From: Prostheceraeus crozeri
Lineage: Eukaryota > Platyhelminthes > Polycladida > Euryleptidae
Assembly (NCBI GenBank): GCA_907163375.1
Contig: CAJQUW010012972.1
Location: forward strand, 186,001-250,000
DNA length: 64,000 nucleotides
Direction of reading: 5' to 3'
The position numbers were made by a program, and so were the translations under genes. The notes beneath the pieces were generated by a model. It searched no databases. It was given only the letters and a program-made list of their open reading frames with translations, and was not told where the DNA came from. Shown here piece after piece: positions 18,983-29,859 of the stretch (its first letter is position 1; each line of letters opens with the position of its first letter).

Positions 18983-20317
18983 TTAGCCGATCCTAACCAT
19001 CTTTCCATTAAGAATTTCAATAGAATATTTTACATCTTCTAGCAATAAACCATAAGCCATCAATGAAGTTGTGGAATCTTTTTTTTCAATATTAATTGTA
19101 ACATCACAACCAGTCTTGATAATATCTTCAGATTGTGCACTTAAATCGAAACAGAAAACAGGATATAAATGTCTCCAATCTCCAGGAGTTAATTGTGGTT
19201 CAACTCCAAATTCTATACAAAGATTTCGATAAGAATCATATCCTTCCATAAATTGATTATTGGTATCATCGAATCTTAATGGATCAATTGGATAACGGGT
19301 TTGATTTAATGAAACTTGTAAACTTCGAATTGTATTAATATGGAAGATATTATTGTTCTTATCAAAACTTGGAGAATTATTTCTTTGAAATGTTAGTAAT
19401 AAATATCTTGGGGTATTCGCAGTTCTAGTAAAATGCCAGTTAAATCTTTGTTCGGAAAAAGTTACTGAACTAGCAGTTCTCTTTAGAAAATTTACTGGAA
19501 TTGGTTTGTTAGTATTTAATCTTTTTGCAATAGCTGTTTCAATCTCTAAACTAGGAGTAATATGCTTAATCCACCATTCAAGTCTATCAATTTTTAAATA
19601 TGCTTTTTTTCCAGTCTTACCAAAAAAGATTAATTCATTATTTGCTGTACGATGAATTATTAATTTAAATTTTAATTGATATGATATTTTATCATAATCT
19701 AAATATCCGAATAATGGAGACAATGACCAATTTACTGTCTGTTTACTTTTTTTGTTAAATTCACGTCTTTCTTTATATGCTTCATTATTTGTTTTATTTA
19801 AATGTTTTGCAATATTTTCTACATCTTTCGCAATTCCTGCGGCATCTGTTCCAGCGTGAGTTAAATCATCAATAATTATACCATCATTAGTATCAGGAAA
19901 CCAACCTTCGATTTCATGCTTTTTATTATTTTCACCAATTGTTATAAATCTAAGCATTGTATCAATTACACCTGGGGAATCACTTATTGTTTCTATATTT
20001 TGAGTTGCAACATCTAAACGCATTTGTGTAAATAATCTTGGAAAAAAATTATTCTCTAGTGTAATATTATCGGTATCTGGTAATGGTGTTGTAAAATTAG
20101 CATCACTATATAAAGAATATTCACAGTGTAAAAATGAATCAGGTAAATATAAATAGCTCTGCTGATTATCAACTTCAAAAATTAAATCACCTCCAGTGTT
20201 TACTCTACTGGAAGATCCGGGATTCATAGCAATTCTTATATAGTCATTCTTTTTTTGATTGTAACTGGTGAACGGAGGATCGTCTAATCTAAATTTATTT
20301 TCGATAAGCGAAGGCAT
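18983..20317 (-). CDS. Major capsid protein, double jelly-roll (Polinton B)
   Basis: 444 residues, the usual size for adintovirus/Polinton hexons. Recognisable parts are an N-terminal MPSLIENKF, TGGDLIFEVDNQQSYLYLPD, LFTQMRLDVATQNIETI and, near the end, SLNQTRYPIDPLRFDD and SYRNLCIEFGV with VFCFDLSAQSEDI. Trimers of this fold would tile the particle. Little similarity by eye to the MCP of A/C, so B belongs to another Polinton lineage. The frame looks whole. Confidence 0.8.
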   Translation of the reverse strand: MPSLIENKFRLDDPPFTSYNQKKNDYIRIAMNPGSSSRVNTGGDLIFEVDNQQSYLYLPDSFLHCEYSLYSDANFTTPLPDTDNITLENNFFPRLFTQMRLDVATQNIETISDSPGVIDTMLRFITIGENNKKHEIEGWFPDTNDGIIIDDLTHAGTDAAGIAKDVENIAKHLNKTNNEAYKERREFNKKSKQTVNWSLSPLFGYLDYDKISYQLKFKLIIHRTANNELIFFGKTGKKAYLKIDRLEWWIKHITPSLEIETAIAKRLNTNKPIPVNFLKRTASSVTFSEQRFNWHFTRTANTPRYLLLTFQRNNSPSFDKNNNIFHINTIRSLQVSLNQTRYPIDPLRFDDTNNQFMEGYDSYRNLCIEFGVEPQLTPGDWRHLYPVFCFDLSAQSEDIIKTGCDVTINIEKKDSTTSLMAYGLLLEDVKYSIEILNGKMVRIG

Positions 20318-20410
20318 TTTTATAAGAAATAATTTGACTTTTTGTTATTCTCACAGACAGAAAAAAAATTTTTACTAAAATATAATTTTAGAATGTTACT
20401 AAATATAATT

Positions 20411-20932
20411 TTAGAATTTTGCTAGACCAGCTCCGCTACAGCTTTGCTGGTTAGACCGAAGGTTGCTGCTCACGCCATTACCTCTTATTTCTTCAATTGT
20501 TTTTTCATTATGTTTACTATCACCATCCACAGCTATGTTAGCAATTTTGTTCTTTGTTTCATCTGAAAGTTTTTTTAATTTTTTTAGTTCTTCAGAATCA
20601 TTCCTAAGTTTACGAATAGCTTCTAGTTGTTTTAATTCGTTTTGAGACTTGACAGCATTTGATATTGCACTAGCTGTACTACCTATAGCAGCTGCTCCCT
20701 TTGCGGCAGATGTAATCAAATCTTTATTATTTTTTATCAAGTTAACGATACTTCCAATACCAGAAAAGATGCCATCCCCTTCTTTTTGAACGGCACCTGC
20801 GGTGCCTAGGAACTTTTCTGTTCCGATTGTTTCTCTATTATCATAATGATAAACAGGATTCATACGTGGTTCATGAGCAATTCTTTGATTTGAAGCAAAA
20901 TGTTTAAGATTATGTTTATAAATTATAGGCAT
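20411..20932 (-). CDS. Ala/Gly-rich amphipathic protein, minor capsid-like (Polinton B)
   Basis: 173 residues. The centre (GIFSGIGSIVNLIK, then AAKGAAAIGSTASAIS) is a hydrophobic amphipathic stretch, followed by a Lys/Glu coiled segment. The N-terminus (PIIYKHNLKHF) is basic. Located between MCP and the fibre gene. It resembles membrane-active or cement proteins by layout only. Confidence 0.5.
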   Translation of the reverse strand: MPIIYKHNLKHFASNQRIAHEPRMNPVYHYDNRETIGTEKFLGTAGAVQKEGDGIFSGIGSIVNLIKNNKDLITSAAKGAAAIGSTASAISNAVKSQNELKQLEAIRKLRNDSEELKKLKKLSDETKNKIANIAVDGDSKHNEKTIEEIRGNGVSSNLRSNQQSCSGAGLAKF

Positions 20933-21067
20933 TTTTTAGGATTAAATTTGTCTTTTGGGAAAAAATATTTACGATTGGTTAGTAACCTGAGGACCTTTGG
21001 TCCGATCGGCTAAAGCCTCGAGGAGCTTCGCTCCGATTGGTTAGTAACCTGAGGACCTTTGGTCCGT

Positions 21068-21955
21068 TTAAGATTTACGTTTGTGAATGGACAACAACTT
21101 CGAGATAACTTTATTAATTGCCTGTTGCACTTTATCTATTGCGTCAAGCAGCGTGTGATGTACTTTAATTTCTCTTCTATTAACTTGCATTTTCTGCTGA
21201 TTAATCTTCAACGCCGTTTTAAGAGCATTTAACTTAATTTTAAGAACATCTAATTGTCTTTTAACAGCATCTAACTGTTCTTTATTTTCTTTAGAGTTTT
21301 CTTGTAAATTTTTCTTTAATTCATTTTCTAAATTGATTTTAAGAGTTTTCATTTTATCAACTTTTTGATTAAGTGAGTTTACTTCATTTATTATTCTATT
21401 CATCTTTTTCATTTGTTGAGTAATTTTAGAACTCAATTCATCAACACTTTTTTGGAATGTAGTTTGTAACTGCTTTAAATTTTTTTTAATTCTTTCAGGT
21501 AGATTTTCTATTTCATCTTCTAATTGTTCTTTTAACATTTTTATCTGATGTTTATTTTTAATTACAGCAGATTTTAAATTTAAAGAAAGTAATATTAAAA
21601 TTTTTGATTGTTCAGAAATCTTTTTAAAAAGTTTTGCTATATCTGCTTCTAGCTCTCTATCCTTTTTATCAAGTTTTAATAATTTTTCGTTTAATGATTT
21701 GTCATTAAGTTTAAGCAACTTCAATTCATTCATCAGTGGAACCAAAACATCGTTTATATATTTTTCTTTTAAATCATTGATTTGTGTATCAACATATTGT
21801 TTATTTGTTAACTCTGTATTTTGTTGCGGAAGAATAGAAAGATGCAATGGACCAGATAAAACGTCTCCAGTTTTCATGATATAATTTTCTATCTCTATTT
21901 CTAATTCACGATTATTCGGGATATATGTACCTCCACCAACATTTGGTAGCATCAT
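21068..21955 (-). CDS. Coiled-coil fibre protein with phage tail-fibre-like head (Polinton B)
   Basis: 295 residues. Residues ~30-65 read MKTGDVLSGPLHL followed by ELTNKQYVDTQI, closely like the phage tail-fibre repeat (GDTMSGPL ... ATKKYVD). The rest, about 220 residues, is nearly continuous heptad-like Leu/Ile/Lys/Glu sequence, a long coiled coil. It fits a trimeric fibre attached to the capsid through its head. The C-terminus is short and basic, and no receptor-binding knob is obvious. Confidence 0.65.
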   Translation of the reverse strand: MMLPNVGGGTYIPNNRELEIEIENYIMKTGDVLSGPLHLSILPQQNTELTNKQYVDTQINDLKEKYINDVLVPLMNELKLLKLNDKSLNEKLLKLDKKDRELEADIAKLFKKISEQSKILILLSLNLKSAVIKNKHQIKMLKEQLEDEIENLPERIKKNLKQLQTTFQKSVDELSSKITQQMKKMNRIINEVNSLNQKVDKMKTLKINLENELKKNLQENSKENKEQLDAVKRQLDVLKIKLNALKTALKINQQKMQVNRREIKVHHTLLDAIDKVQQAINKVISKLLSIHKRKS

Positions 21956-22001
21956 TTTTAAAACAATAAAAAATAAAATTTTTTCTAATAAAAATAAAAA
22001 A

Positions 22002-23375
22002 ATGGAAACCCCAAATTTAAAAAAATTATATTCGTCCGCATCATCCTGTTTTTCTTATTCGACGAGATCAACGGGATTTGAAAATAAATGTTTTGTTAAT
22101 AATAATAATAATAATACTATTACAAATCCATGTATAGATGTTAATCTTTTGTTTGAATTACAAGCCGAAATATTTAGAGAACAGACTAAAGGTTTACCTT
22201 CTATAGAAACTAATTATTGTTTATTTCCAGGTGATCCATTTATTAAATTTATGGAGATTGTAAGTAAATATAATGATGTAGCTTATGTTGAATTAAATAA
22301 AGAAAATATGGTTATAATAGGTCATAATAATGTATATGGGTTTATCAGAGCAGTTTTGCCGATTGGTAATACTGATTGGATAGAAACTAAAATTATTAAT
22401 TATATCAATATTAAAGAATTAGTTAAAAAATTAAAATCTTTTTCGAAAGAAAAAATTAGATTATTTGTTGACGATCAAAATCAATATAACATTCACATAG
22501 AGAGTAAAAAACATAATGAAGAATTATTATGTCAAGTTTATTATAGAGACACAATTTATAAACAAGAAACATTAGAAATGCCGCAAAGATATGATGATGA
22601 TGCGTATATAGGATTATATTCAAACTTAAATATTAATTTATTAAAATCTTATATAAATGGTTTAGCTCAACAAGAGAAAATTTATATGTGGACTACACCT
22701 TATACTATTAACAATGACCATAATCATAATAAACGAACTGAAGGTTCTAGGGCTTTGCCCGATCTTAAAGAATCTTATGATAATAATGATAATAATATAG
22801 ATGATAATAATATAGATGATAATAATATAGATGATAATAATATAGATGATGATAATATAGATCATGATTCAGAAACATCTGAAAATGGTGTAAATGGTAA
22901 AAAAGATTATAAAAATATTAGTAATTATAAAAATTTATCTAAATTTCATTTTCTTACAATTGAAAATAATAATGATGGTATAGTTGAAGATACTGTTAGA
23001 CAACTATGCGTCGGGTCTACAAAATTTAAATTAGGATTTACATCTAATCAATTTAAAATTTTATCATCTTTAATAAAAACTAAAAGTGATTCAGATTATA
23101 GTGGTGTTATTAAATTTTCCAAAAGAGAACAAAGACCAATATTTTTCTCTATTATATTATTATCAGATAAGAAATGTAATTTAGAATTAGATATTCCAAT
23201 AAGAGAATGGTATCCTATCAGGGAATGGCATTCTTTACCAAAAAGTGTAATTTATGATGTTGAAGAAACAATTTATGATGATGATGAAGAATCAATTGAT
23301 GATGATGAAGAATCAATAGTTAGTGAAAATAAATTTAAATTATCTTTTGATAAAACATTATATGATGAAACTTAA
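22002..23375 (+). CDS. 457-residue protein, possible sliding-clamp-like fold (Polinton B)
   Basis: Divergent from the fibre gene. Residues ~70-185 have the alternating strand-helix-strand order of a PCNA repeat (PFIKFMEIVSKYNDVAYVEL, then INIKELVKKLKSFS and KIRLFVDDQNQYNIHIES). Residues ~320-400 contain a similar but weaker stretch (KFKLGFTSNQFKILSSL). Between them lies a low-complexity Asn/Asp-rich linker with a DDNNI repeat. The C-terminus is acidic. A clamp would serve the element's polymerase, which is encoded convergently next door. The fold call is weak and based on pattern only. Confidence 0.4.
   Translation: METPNLKKLYSSASSCFSYSTRSTGFENKCFVNNNNNNTITNPCIDVNLLFELQAEIFREQTKGLPSIETNYCLFPGDPFIKFMEIVSKYNDVAYVELNKENMVIIGHNNVYGFIRAVLPIGNTDWIETKIINYINIKELVKKLKSFSKEKIRLFVDDQNQYNIHIESKKHNEELLCQVYYRDTIYKQETLEMPQRYDDDAYIGLYSNLNINLLKSYINGLAQQEKIYMWTTPYTINNDHNHNKRTEGSRALPDLKESYDNNDNNIDDNNIDDNNIDDNNIDDDNIDHDSETSENGVNGKKDYKNISNYKNLSKFHFLTIENNNDGIVEDTVRQLCVGSTKFKLGFTSNQFKILSSLIKTKSDSDYSGVIKFSKREQRPIFFSIILLSDKKCNLELDIPIREWYPIREWHSLPKSVIYDVEETIYDDDEESIDDDEESIVSENKFKLSFDKTLYDET
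22783..22868 (+). repeat. 15-bp minisatellite coding DDNNI
   Basis: About five tandem copies of GATGATAATAATATA within the 22002-23375 gene, keeping the reading frame. Confidence 0.85.
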
Positions 23376-23454
23376 TATTATAGAACATTATATGCTAAAA
23401 CTTAATAGAAAATACCAAAATATTCGATAAATATATTTTCATATGTAATAAAAT

Positions 23455-23645
23455 TTTTAGATGTAATAAGTTTTTAGATGTAATAAGTTTATAGATGTAA
23501 TAAATTTTTTAGATGTAATAAGTTTATAGATGTAATAAGTTTATAGATGTAATAAGTTTATAGATGTAATAAGTTTTTAGATAGAATAAGTTTTTAGATG
23601 TTATAAATTTTTTAGATGTTATAAAATTTTTAGATGTAATAAAAA
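23455..23645. repeat. Tandem AGATGTAATAAGTTT array between convergent genes
   Basis: Roughly ten units of 17-20 bp built on TTTAGATGTAATAAG between the clamp-like gene and the polymerase gene. AATAAA and AATAAG occur in every unit, so the array may supply 3'-end signals to both convergent transcripts. Confidence 0.8.
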
Positions 23646-25321
23646 AATTATTATTCCCACGTGTCATCATCATCACTTAAATTACTCTCACAGATGATTG
23701 TTTGAAATATTTCAGCTTGAATATCTTCTCCGTTATAAGGTAACATAATTTCATTTTCATCTGGTGCTTGACGTTTAAGAATATTTATTTGACCAGAAAA
23801 TTTTTTTTCTTCAGTATTATTATTTTTATCAGGAATACTAATTCCAGTTTCTAAAGATCTTTTCCATGGTTTATTAACTGTAGTCGATAATGTTTTCCCC
23901 GAATATAATTTTAGAAAATCTTCTACTTTTACTTTATCTTGTGAATATCCTTTGAATGTTTTCTTTTCACTAAGTCTCCCTTGTTCATCTACAGTAATAC
24001 AGTATTTTACTTTAGGTGCAATAAACATTGCAAAAATAATTCCACCATTTCCATAATCATTTTTCCCTTGACACAATTCTCCTCCAACATATCCAGCAGC
24101 GTCTAATTTATTAAAGAGCTCATTGGAAATATATATTGAATCAGTATCTGTATAATGAATGTATTTTTCTTTGAAACCATTAATTTCTAAAATAAAGTTA
24201 TTCATGATTCTTCTAGAGTGAGAAAGAATGAAAGAACCTAAGTGTGATGGCATGAATGACGTCTTCCCATCTTTTACAATATTAGTTTTGAGAAATTCAT
24301 CATCTTCCATTTCTACTTTCGCTAAATATTGTTCATCATTTAATTTTTCATAATCTTTTACTTCTTGAGTGAAATTTTTTCTCAATGTATTCTCATTCCA
24401 TAAATGATATTTAGTGGTTATATCTTTTTGCACAGTTTTGCCATATAGCGAATTCATCAATAATTTAATTAACTCATCACCTACAGTATTTCCTTCTGTT
24501 TTATATCTTTTTCTCAAATTAAAAAGTTTTTCAATATAATTTCGAAATGGTGAAACTTGATAATTTTTTTCATAAATTATACCATCAGTAATATGTAAGA
24601 TTTTCCACCCACATCTAACAATTTCTTGTATGTCAACAGAAGTTAATACATCATAACATATACCATTTCTAAACCTGATTACTTTTACATGAGAATTATT
24701 ATTTTGATTTTTAACTTTATCTTTAATAGGAACTGGTTGGAAAAACATATCATTCGGATATTGAAACACAACAGAGAATATTCCAGTTTTAGGTCTAAAT
24801 GTTTGATTATTAAATTTATATACTATTTCCCGCTCTTCTTCTTGACGAAATTTTCTAGCTGATTCAGCTTTAGGGTATTCTGAATTTTCATCATACATAG
24901 CTGATGGATATAAAGATGTTGCATCAAAAGCCATTAGAAATTCATTTTTTTGTTCAAGTAGTTGATTTGAAATTTTCTTACAAATTTCAGTTTTATCTCC
25001 TAAATCTCGATACTGTTTCATTAAATCTATTAAATTATTTCCAGGGGACAAAGCCCCACCAGCGTAGCGACCAGGTAAATACTGTTTTAATATTGGTAAC
25101 AAGATGCTACAAAATGGCGATATGTATTTTCTTATATTTGCTGAAACTCTTCCACCTTTAACAGATTTTCTAATATAATTTCTAGCCCATAAATCTATAT
25201 GAGAATGAATATTTATATTGTCATTTTGTACGCTTTTCATCCAACCGTTAAATGTTAAAGCAGAGGATGTCAAATTAGTAGTTATATCTTCACCAACTAA
25301 ATCTTGCATAACATTATTATA

Positions 25322-26732
25322 CGAGGGGTGTTCAAATATGAACGGGAATTTTTGAAAACAATTTAATTAAGCATGAAAAGATGACATTCTATTTGCATCA
25401 AATTTCACAAGACAGCAGTTCACTTCTCAATGTAATCACCAGCAATGTCTACACATTTTCTCCATCGATCTGGGAGTGACTTGATGCCATTCTCGAAGAA
25501 GGACTTCGGTTGTTGGTTCATCCAGTTTTGCACAACACTTTGGACTTCGGCATCACTTTGGAATTTCTTGCCTCCGAGAAATTCTTTCAACGGACCAAAA
25601 AGATGATAATCAGACGGAGCTAAGTCTGGACTGTATGGAGGATGGGGCAACACGGTCCATTTCAATTGTTCCAGTGTCTCGCGGGTAAGGGCAGCTGTGT
25701 GAGGCCGGGCATTGTCTTGAAGGAAGATGACGGATGACTGCGACTTTCTTCTCTTTCCTCTGATGGCAGGTTTCACATCTTCTGTTAAGAGACTCGAGTA
25801 GTACTGCGCGTTGATAGTCTTGCGACCATGAAGAAAGTCAATGTGCAGAACACCTTTGAAATCCCAGAATATTGTAGCCATTACCTTTCCTGCAGAAGCA
25901 GTGGTTTTCGCCTTTCGAGGAGGAGGTGAGTCGGGATGTCTCCACTGCATGGACGCCCTCTTCGACTCGGGAGTTGAATGATGAACCCAGGTTTCATCAC
26001 AGGTTACGATTGCTTCGAGAAACTGCGATCCTTCATCTTCATAGCGCCGGAGAAGCTGTTGGCAGACATCAACACGCTTTTCTTTTTGCTCATCCGTAAG
26101 AAGTCGGGGCACCCAGCGTGCAGACACTTTACTGAATCCAAGTTCTTGGTGAATGATGTGTTCAGCACTTCCAATACTGATACCAACTTCTTCGGAGATT
26201 TCACGGACTGCGATGCGACGATTGTTCAAGATCAATTGCTCCACCTGCTCTGTGGTTTCTGGTGTTACTGATGTCCTTGGTCGTCGTGGATGTGGCTGAT
26301 TCTCAACTCGATCACGACCTTCCCGGAATTCTTTGGCCCAACTGTAGACTCTTGTCTTCGACAGACAATCTTCTCCAAACTGTGTCTGGAGTCTGGTGAA
26401 TATCTCCGATGGCGATACACATTCAGCTGTTAAGAACTTAATGATGATGCGCTGACAAATGCTGGCAGGAACTTCTTGTTCAGACATGACTGCAATGAGA
26501 GAGTGACTGACTGACAAGTGATTATTATCGTCACAAACAAAAGTGAGCAATGCTTCATCGCTCTCTTTCATTGCATTCGCAGCTGTGACGACGTGATAGT
26601 TGCTGAACAGCGTTCAGAAATCAATCACGGATGTTGAAACATCGCTTAGTGAATTTCTAATGTCAAAATTGTGCTTTCTAATTCAGGTAATGAGATAATA
26701 ACAAATTCCCGTTTATATTTGAACACCCCTCG
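25322..26732 (-). mobile_element. Mariner transposon inside the Polinton B polymerase gene
   Basis: 1411 bp with ~30-bp TIRs (CGAGGGGTGTTCAAATAT...) differing at one base, flanked by TA duplications at 25320-25321 and 26733-26734. It encodes one intact transposase. Near-identical TIRs and an open transposase suggest a young insertion, later than the arrival of B. Confidence 0.95.
25420..26487 (-). CDS. Mariner transposase (DD34D)
   Basis: 355 residues from the preferred start MSEQEVPAS; an upstream in-frame Met exists at 26571. The N-terminal helix-turn-helix pair includes RVYSWAKEFREG and the linker HPRRPRTS. Catalytic residues are seen in TCDETWVHH, FLQDNARPHTA and APSDYHLFGPLK, with 34 residues between the last two aspartates, the mariner spacing. 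The WVPR/LLTDEQ and YSPDLAPSD blocks are standard. It cuts and pastes at TA sites. No break seen, so it may encode active enzyme. Confidence 0.95.
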   Translation of the reverse strand: MSEQEVPASICQRIIIKFLTAECVSPSEIFTRLQTQFGEDCLSKTRVYSWAKEFREGRDRVENQPHPRRPRTSVTPETTEQVEQLILNNRRIAVREISEEVGISIGSAEHIIHQELGFSKVSARWVPRLLTDEQKEKRVDVCQQLLRRYEDEGSQFLEAIVTCDETWVHHSTPESKRASMQWRHPDSPPPRKAKTTASAGKVMATIFWDFKGVLHIDFLHGRKTINAQYYSSLLTEDVKPAIRGKRRKSQSSVIFLQDNARPHTAALTRETLEQLKWTVLPHPPYSPDLAPSDYHLFGPLKEFLGGKKFQSDAEVQSVVQNWMNQQPKSFFENGIKSLPDRWRKCVDIAGDYIEK

Positions 26733-28595
26733 TATTTGTAGATACAAAAAGCTAAAGAAAGAATATCGTTAACTAAATATGCTCTCCATTCATTTTCTTT
26801 TTCTTTATAATTTTCATGTGTTATGTCTCCAATTTCATAATTTAATTTACACACATTCGTAGGAATTTTAAAATTCTCACACCATTTAGAAAGACTTGTT
26901 TTTACATGTTGATAACTACATTTCATTATAATAGTTTGAAGTGCTAATTTACCTGAAGGTGAATCTTTTTTCATATTGTTTTTAAATCTAAAAGATTTTT
27001 GAATGTATCTACTAACACATTCAGTTGTATAAGGATTTTGTAATGAAGCAGTCAATATTCCTCTTGAAGTTTTAAGAGGCGGTTTAGATAATTTAAAATT
27101 AGCTTTTATCGGAAAATAGGAATCAAAACCTGATGAATTGTGAGCTATTAAAGTTACTCTAGAATAATTAAATTTTCCAAGAGTTTTAAAAAATTGATGG
27201 ATCGGACATACGTCCTCTGGGTTTCCCCCGATCGAACATTCATCATCCTCAGTTCTCGTAAATATTTTCACACAATTTTGAAGTTTATTAAATTCTAATT
27301 CAGTTAAATTATTATACTCATTAATCTGTTTTTTAAGTTTTTTAATTTCATCTTCATCTTTTGATCGTTTAATTTTAATCATATCACTTAGCAAACGTGT
27401 TTCTAATTCTTTCAATCTTTGTTTCGGTAAACAACATATAAATTTATTAAAATTAATAGCTCCTACAGCGTAAGGAATAGGATGAGCTGTTGAACAGTTA
27501 GGATCGGGAAAAGTTTCGAGATCCCAAATATATGTTGAACCATAGTCAATTTTTTTCTTTGTTATGATTTTATATGGACGCGTTGTTAGATTTTCATCAG
27601 TAACTGTTTTATATATGGGTTTGAAATTATTTTCAATTTCTCTAATAGCTTTTAATTTATGAGATTTATTAATTAAACAATAGTGACCAATTGTTGAACC
27701 TGCGTGAAAATAATTGTAATAAACATAATTATGAAACGTTTCAATTCCTCTAGGATTTAAATGACGATTGGCAGGACTATAATATTGAACACATTCTCCA
27801 AAATATTTATTGAATTGAGAAAATTTACAGTTTGACATTACTCCTGTTCTGGATGTGGCTTTCTCTTTATATAAAAAATTATTAAACATTTCTTTCATCA
27901 TTTCTCCTTGTTCTTCATTAAAACCTCGTAAAACATTATAACATTTAATAAAACAAAAATCTTCAGAAGGAATATAACAATATTCACCGAAATATTCTTT
28001 GATTCTATATTTCATATTAATCCCTGCCCCTCTATGCGATCTTTGTACTAACTTCATTCCAAAATCTTCATATTTAATATTACCTGTAAAAATCCATTCG
28101 TTAGCATCGGATTTCTCATCCAGATTCGAAAACCATGTTTCAAATGATTTTTTATTATAGAAGGTTACGTAAAAATTTTGAATTATATTTTCCTGATCTT
28201 TAACAACTTTTCCAAGTAAATTAATAATTTTACCATTTGCTAAAAGTTTCCGCATATCATTTACTACATTAATAAAAGATACATTTTCATATTTAATTTC
28301 ATTTGGATTAAATAAATTACATAAATCATCACCAAGTTCATCCTTAATTCTATCATCAAAAAAGATATCAGTAATAGGGATTTCTAATATTTCTTTTGTT
28401 CCACTTTTCTGTTTTTTAGTATTACGTCTAATACTACGCCTAGTACGTTTCTGTTTTTTAATACGTTTACTACGTTTACTATGTTTAATTTGCGCATCAA
28501 ACTCAGCAATTTGTTTCTTGATTAATTCATCAATCCTAGACGTTTGTCCGAGAGACATTTCACGATTCATATTTTTTAAAAGAAAAAATGAATTT

Positions 28596-28925
28596 TTACA
28601 TAGAACCTCGGTTCCGTTTTTGCATATACACAGGAATATGTAATTGATGTAATGTTTCTAATTCATGTGCTGTTAAATGTTCTTTCTTAACCAACCACCA
28701 TAAATTATTATACGCCAAAAATACTCGGAAACTTCTTAAACAAAGTGGAAAGTCTTTTGTTTTAACACACGGTTTAATACCATGTTTTGTTTTATAATCT
28801 GTAACGAGCGCTACGTATTTATGATGATAATAAAATCTAACTTCTTTCTTCGAATTTACAGGATTTGTAGGATGACGATAATCTTTTAAAACTGGTACAT
28901 GCTCTATCTTATAATCATTCAACAT
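28596..28925 (-). CDS. Unknown 109-residue protein (Polinton B)
   Basis: Rich in His, Tyr and Lys (VRFYYHHKYVALVTDYK) with a Trp pair (NNLWWLVKK) and a basic end. Located between the ATPase and polymerase genes, same direction, ~25 bp before the polymerase start. No family recognised; no membrane segment or signal peptide. Confidence 0.5.
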   Translation of the reverse strand: MLNDYKIEHVPVLKDYRHPTNPVNSKKEVRFYYHHKYVALVTDYKTKHGIKPCVKTKDFPLCLRSFRVFLAYNNLWWLVKKEHLTAHELETLHQLHIPVYMQKRNRGSM

Positions 28926-28974
28926 ATTTTATTTTTTTAATTAACAAAAAATTTATAAGAAAAAATTGTTCGAT

Positions 28975-29038
28975 CACTCCTCGAAAATATTTTCTATAAC
29001 TCTTTCACTCCTCGAAAATATTTTCTATAACTCTTTCA
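28975..29038. repeat. Direct duplication at the end of the B ATPase gene
   Basis: The phrase CACTCCTCGAAAATATTTTC followed by TATAACTCTTT occurs twice in tandem, once past the stop and once inside the gene end. It is a simple local duplication. Confidence 0.8.
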
Positions 29039-29772
29039 TGAATTTTTTTATCAATATTAATTGTGATAAATCCATAATCTTTTGACCAAGCATTGTTACA
29101 CGATTGTTTAAATTCATCTTTATTTCTTACACATAAATCTCTTAACAAATCACTTAAGTTTCTTGCATTTATTTCAAATAGTATAAATATATTTGCATTC
29201 TTTCTAATAACACTTCCGTCTAATGAATACATACTTTGTGTTAAATAAAATACACTACAGTTATTATGTCTACCTCTTGTGAAATAATTTCTCTGAACTG
29301 ACTGATTTCTATCATTAACACAATCATCAAAAATTACACAATGTTTCATTGTTTTATCTAGTTTACTAGGATCTTGCATATTACCACTATCATCTATTAA
29401 TTGTATTTTTATATGCTTATTTTTATTAGATTCTACTAACTGATTATTTTTTGTTGCTTCTTCACACCACGAACTTATTTCTTCTTCATCTTCAGATTTT
29501 TCATATTCTTTGAATAATGAAGCAATTGCAGTTTTTTTAAGATTATTTTCAAATCCATATTTTGAAAATTGATAGACGGGTTGTTCTGCTGTTGTTGTAT
29601 AAATTATAAGATTGTTATAATCCAAAAAATTTGGAGTCGTTAAAATTTTAAATAATAGATATGTTTTTCCACATCCTGATCTTCCACAAATAACTGACAA
29701 AACTTTATTAGATAAATTTGGATGATGATTAAATTTAAGTTTTTTTTTATTTAATGGAGGTAGTTCACTCAT
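29005..29772 (-). CDS. Packaging ATPase, FtsK/A32 type (Polinton B)
   Basis: 255 residues. Walker A is GRSGCGKT (30-37) and Walker B CVIFDD (145-150), followed by the RNYFTRGRHNNCSVFYLTQS block, where a sensor Gln ends the strand as in A32-like packaging ATPases. It would drive DNA into the empty capsid. The frame looks whole and is 60-90 bp from both neighbours. Confidence 0.85.
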   Translation of the reverse strand: MSELPPLNKKKLKFNHHPNLSNKVLSVICGRSGCGKTYLLFKILTTPNFLDYNNLIIYTTTAEQPVYQFSKYGFENNLKKTAIASLFKEYEKSEDEEEISSWCEEATKNNQLVESNKNKHIKIQLIDDSGNMQDPSKLDKTMKHCVIFDDCVNDRNQSVQRNYFTRGRHNNCSVFYLTQSMYSLDGSVIRKNANIFILFEINARNLSDLLRDLCVRNKDEFKQSCNNAWSKDYGFITINIDKKIHERVIENIFEE

Positions 29773-29859
29773 TTTTTAATAAAAAATTTTTTTTTATTTT
29801 TTTTATTTTTTGTTTCTAAAGAAGAAGAAAATTAAACTTCTCTAGCTTCGCGTGGGAGT

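Larger units (their letters stand above)
23651..28570 (-). pseudogene. Protein-primed DNA polymerase B (Polinton B), split by a mariner insertion
   Basis: The upstream part (~26733-28570) has a very basic N-terminus and exonuclease motifs: WDLETFPD (Exo I), LIAHNSSGFDSYF (Exo II) and AYLVNDILSLAF (Exo III). The downstream part (23651-25321) has the palm motifs DATSLYPSAM (A), KLLMNSLYGKT (B) and YTDTDSIYI (C). The mariner element lies between the two parts. Apart from this insertion I see no other obvious break. Family B polymerases of this type copy linear DNA from a protein primer. No zinc fingers or endonuclease VII-like insert, unlike the A/C polymerase. Confidence 0.9.

Noticed and set aside
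22662-22865. An Ile/Tyr repeat protein on the minus strand
   Set aside because: It is the reverse translation of the GATGATAATAATATA minisatellite.
23455-23645. A CRISPR array
   Set aside because: The units are contiguous A/T-rich tandem repeats without unique spacers, in a eukaryotic element.
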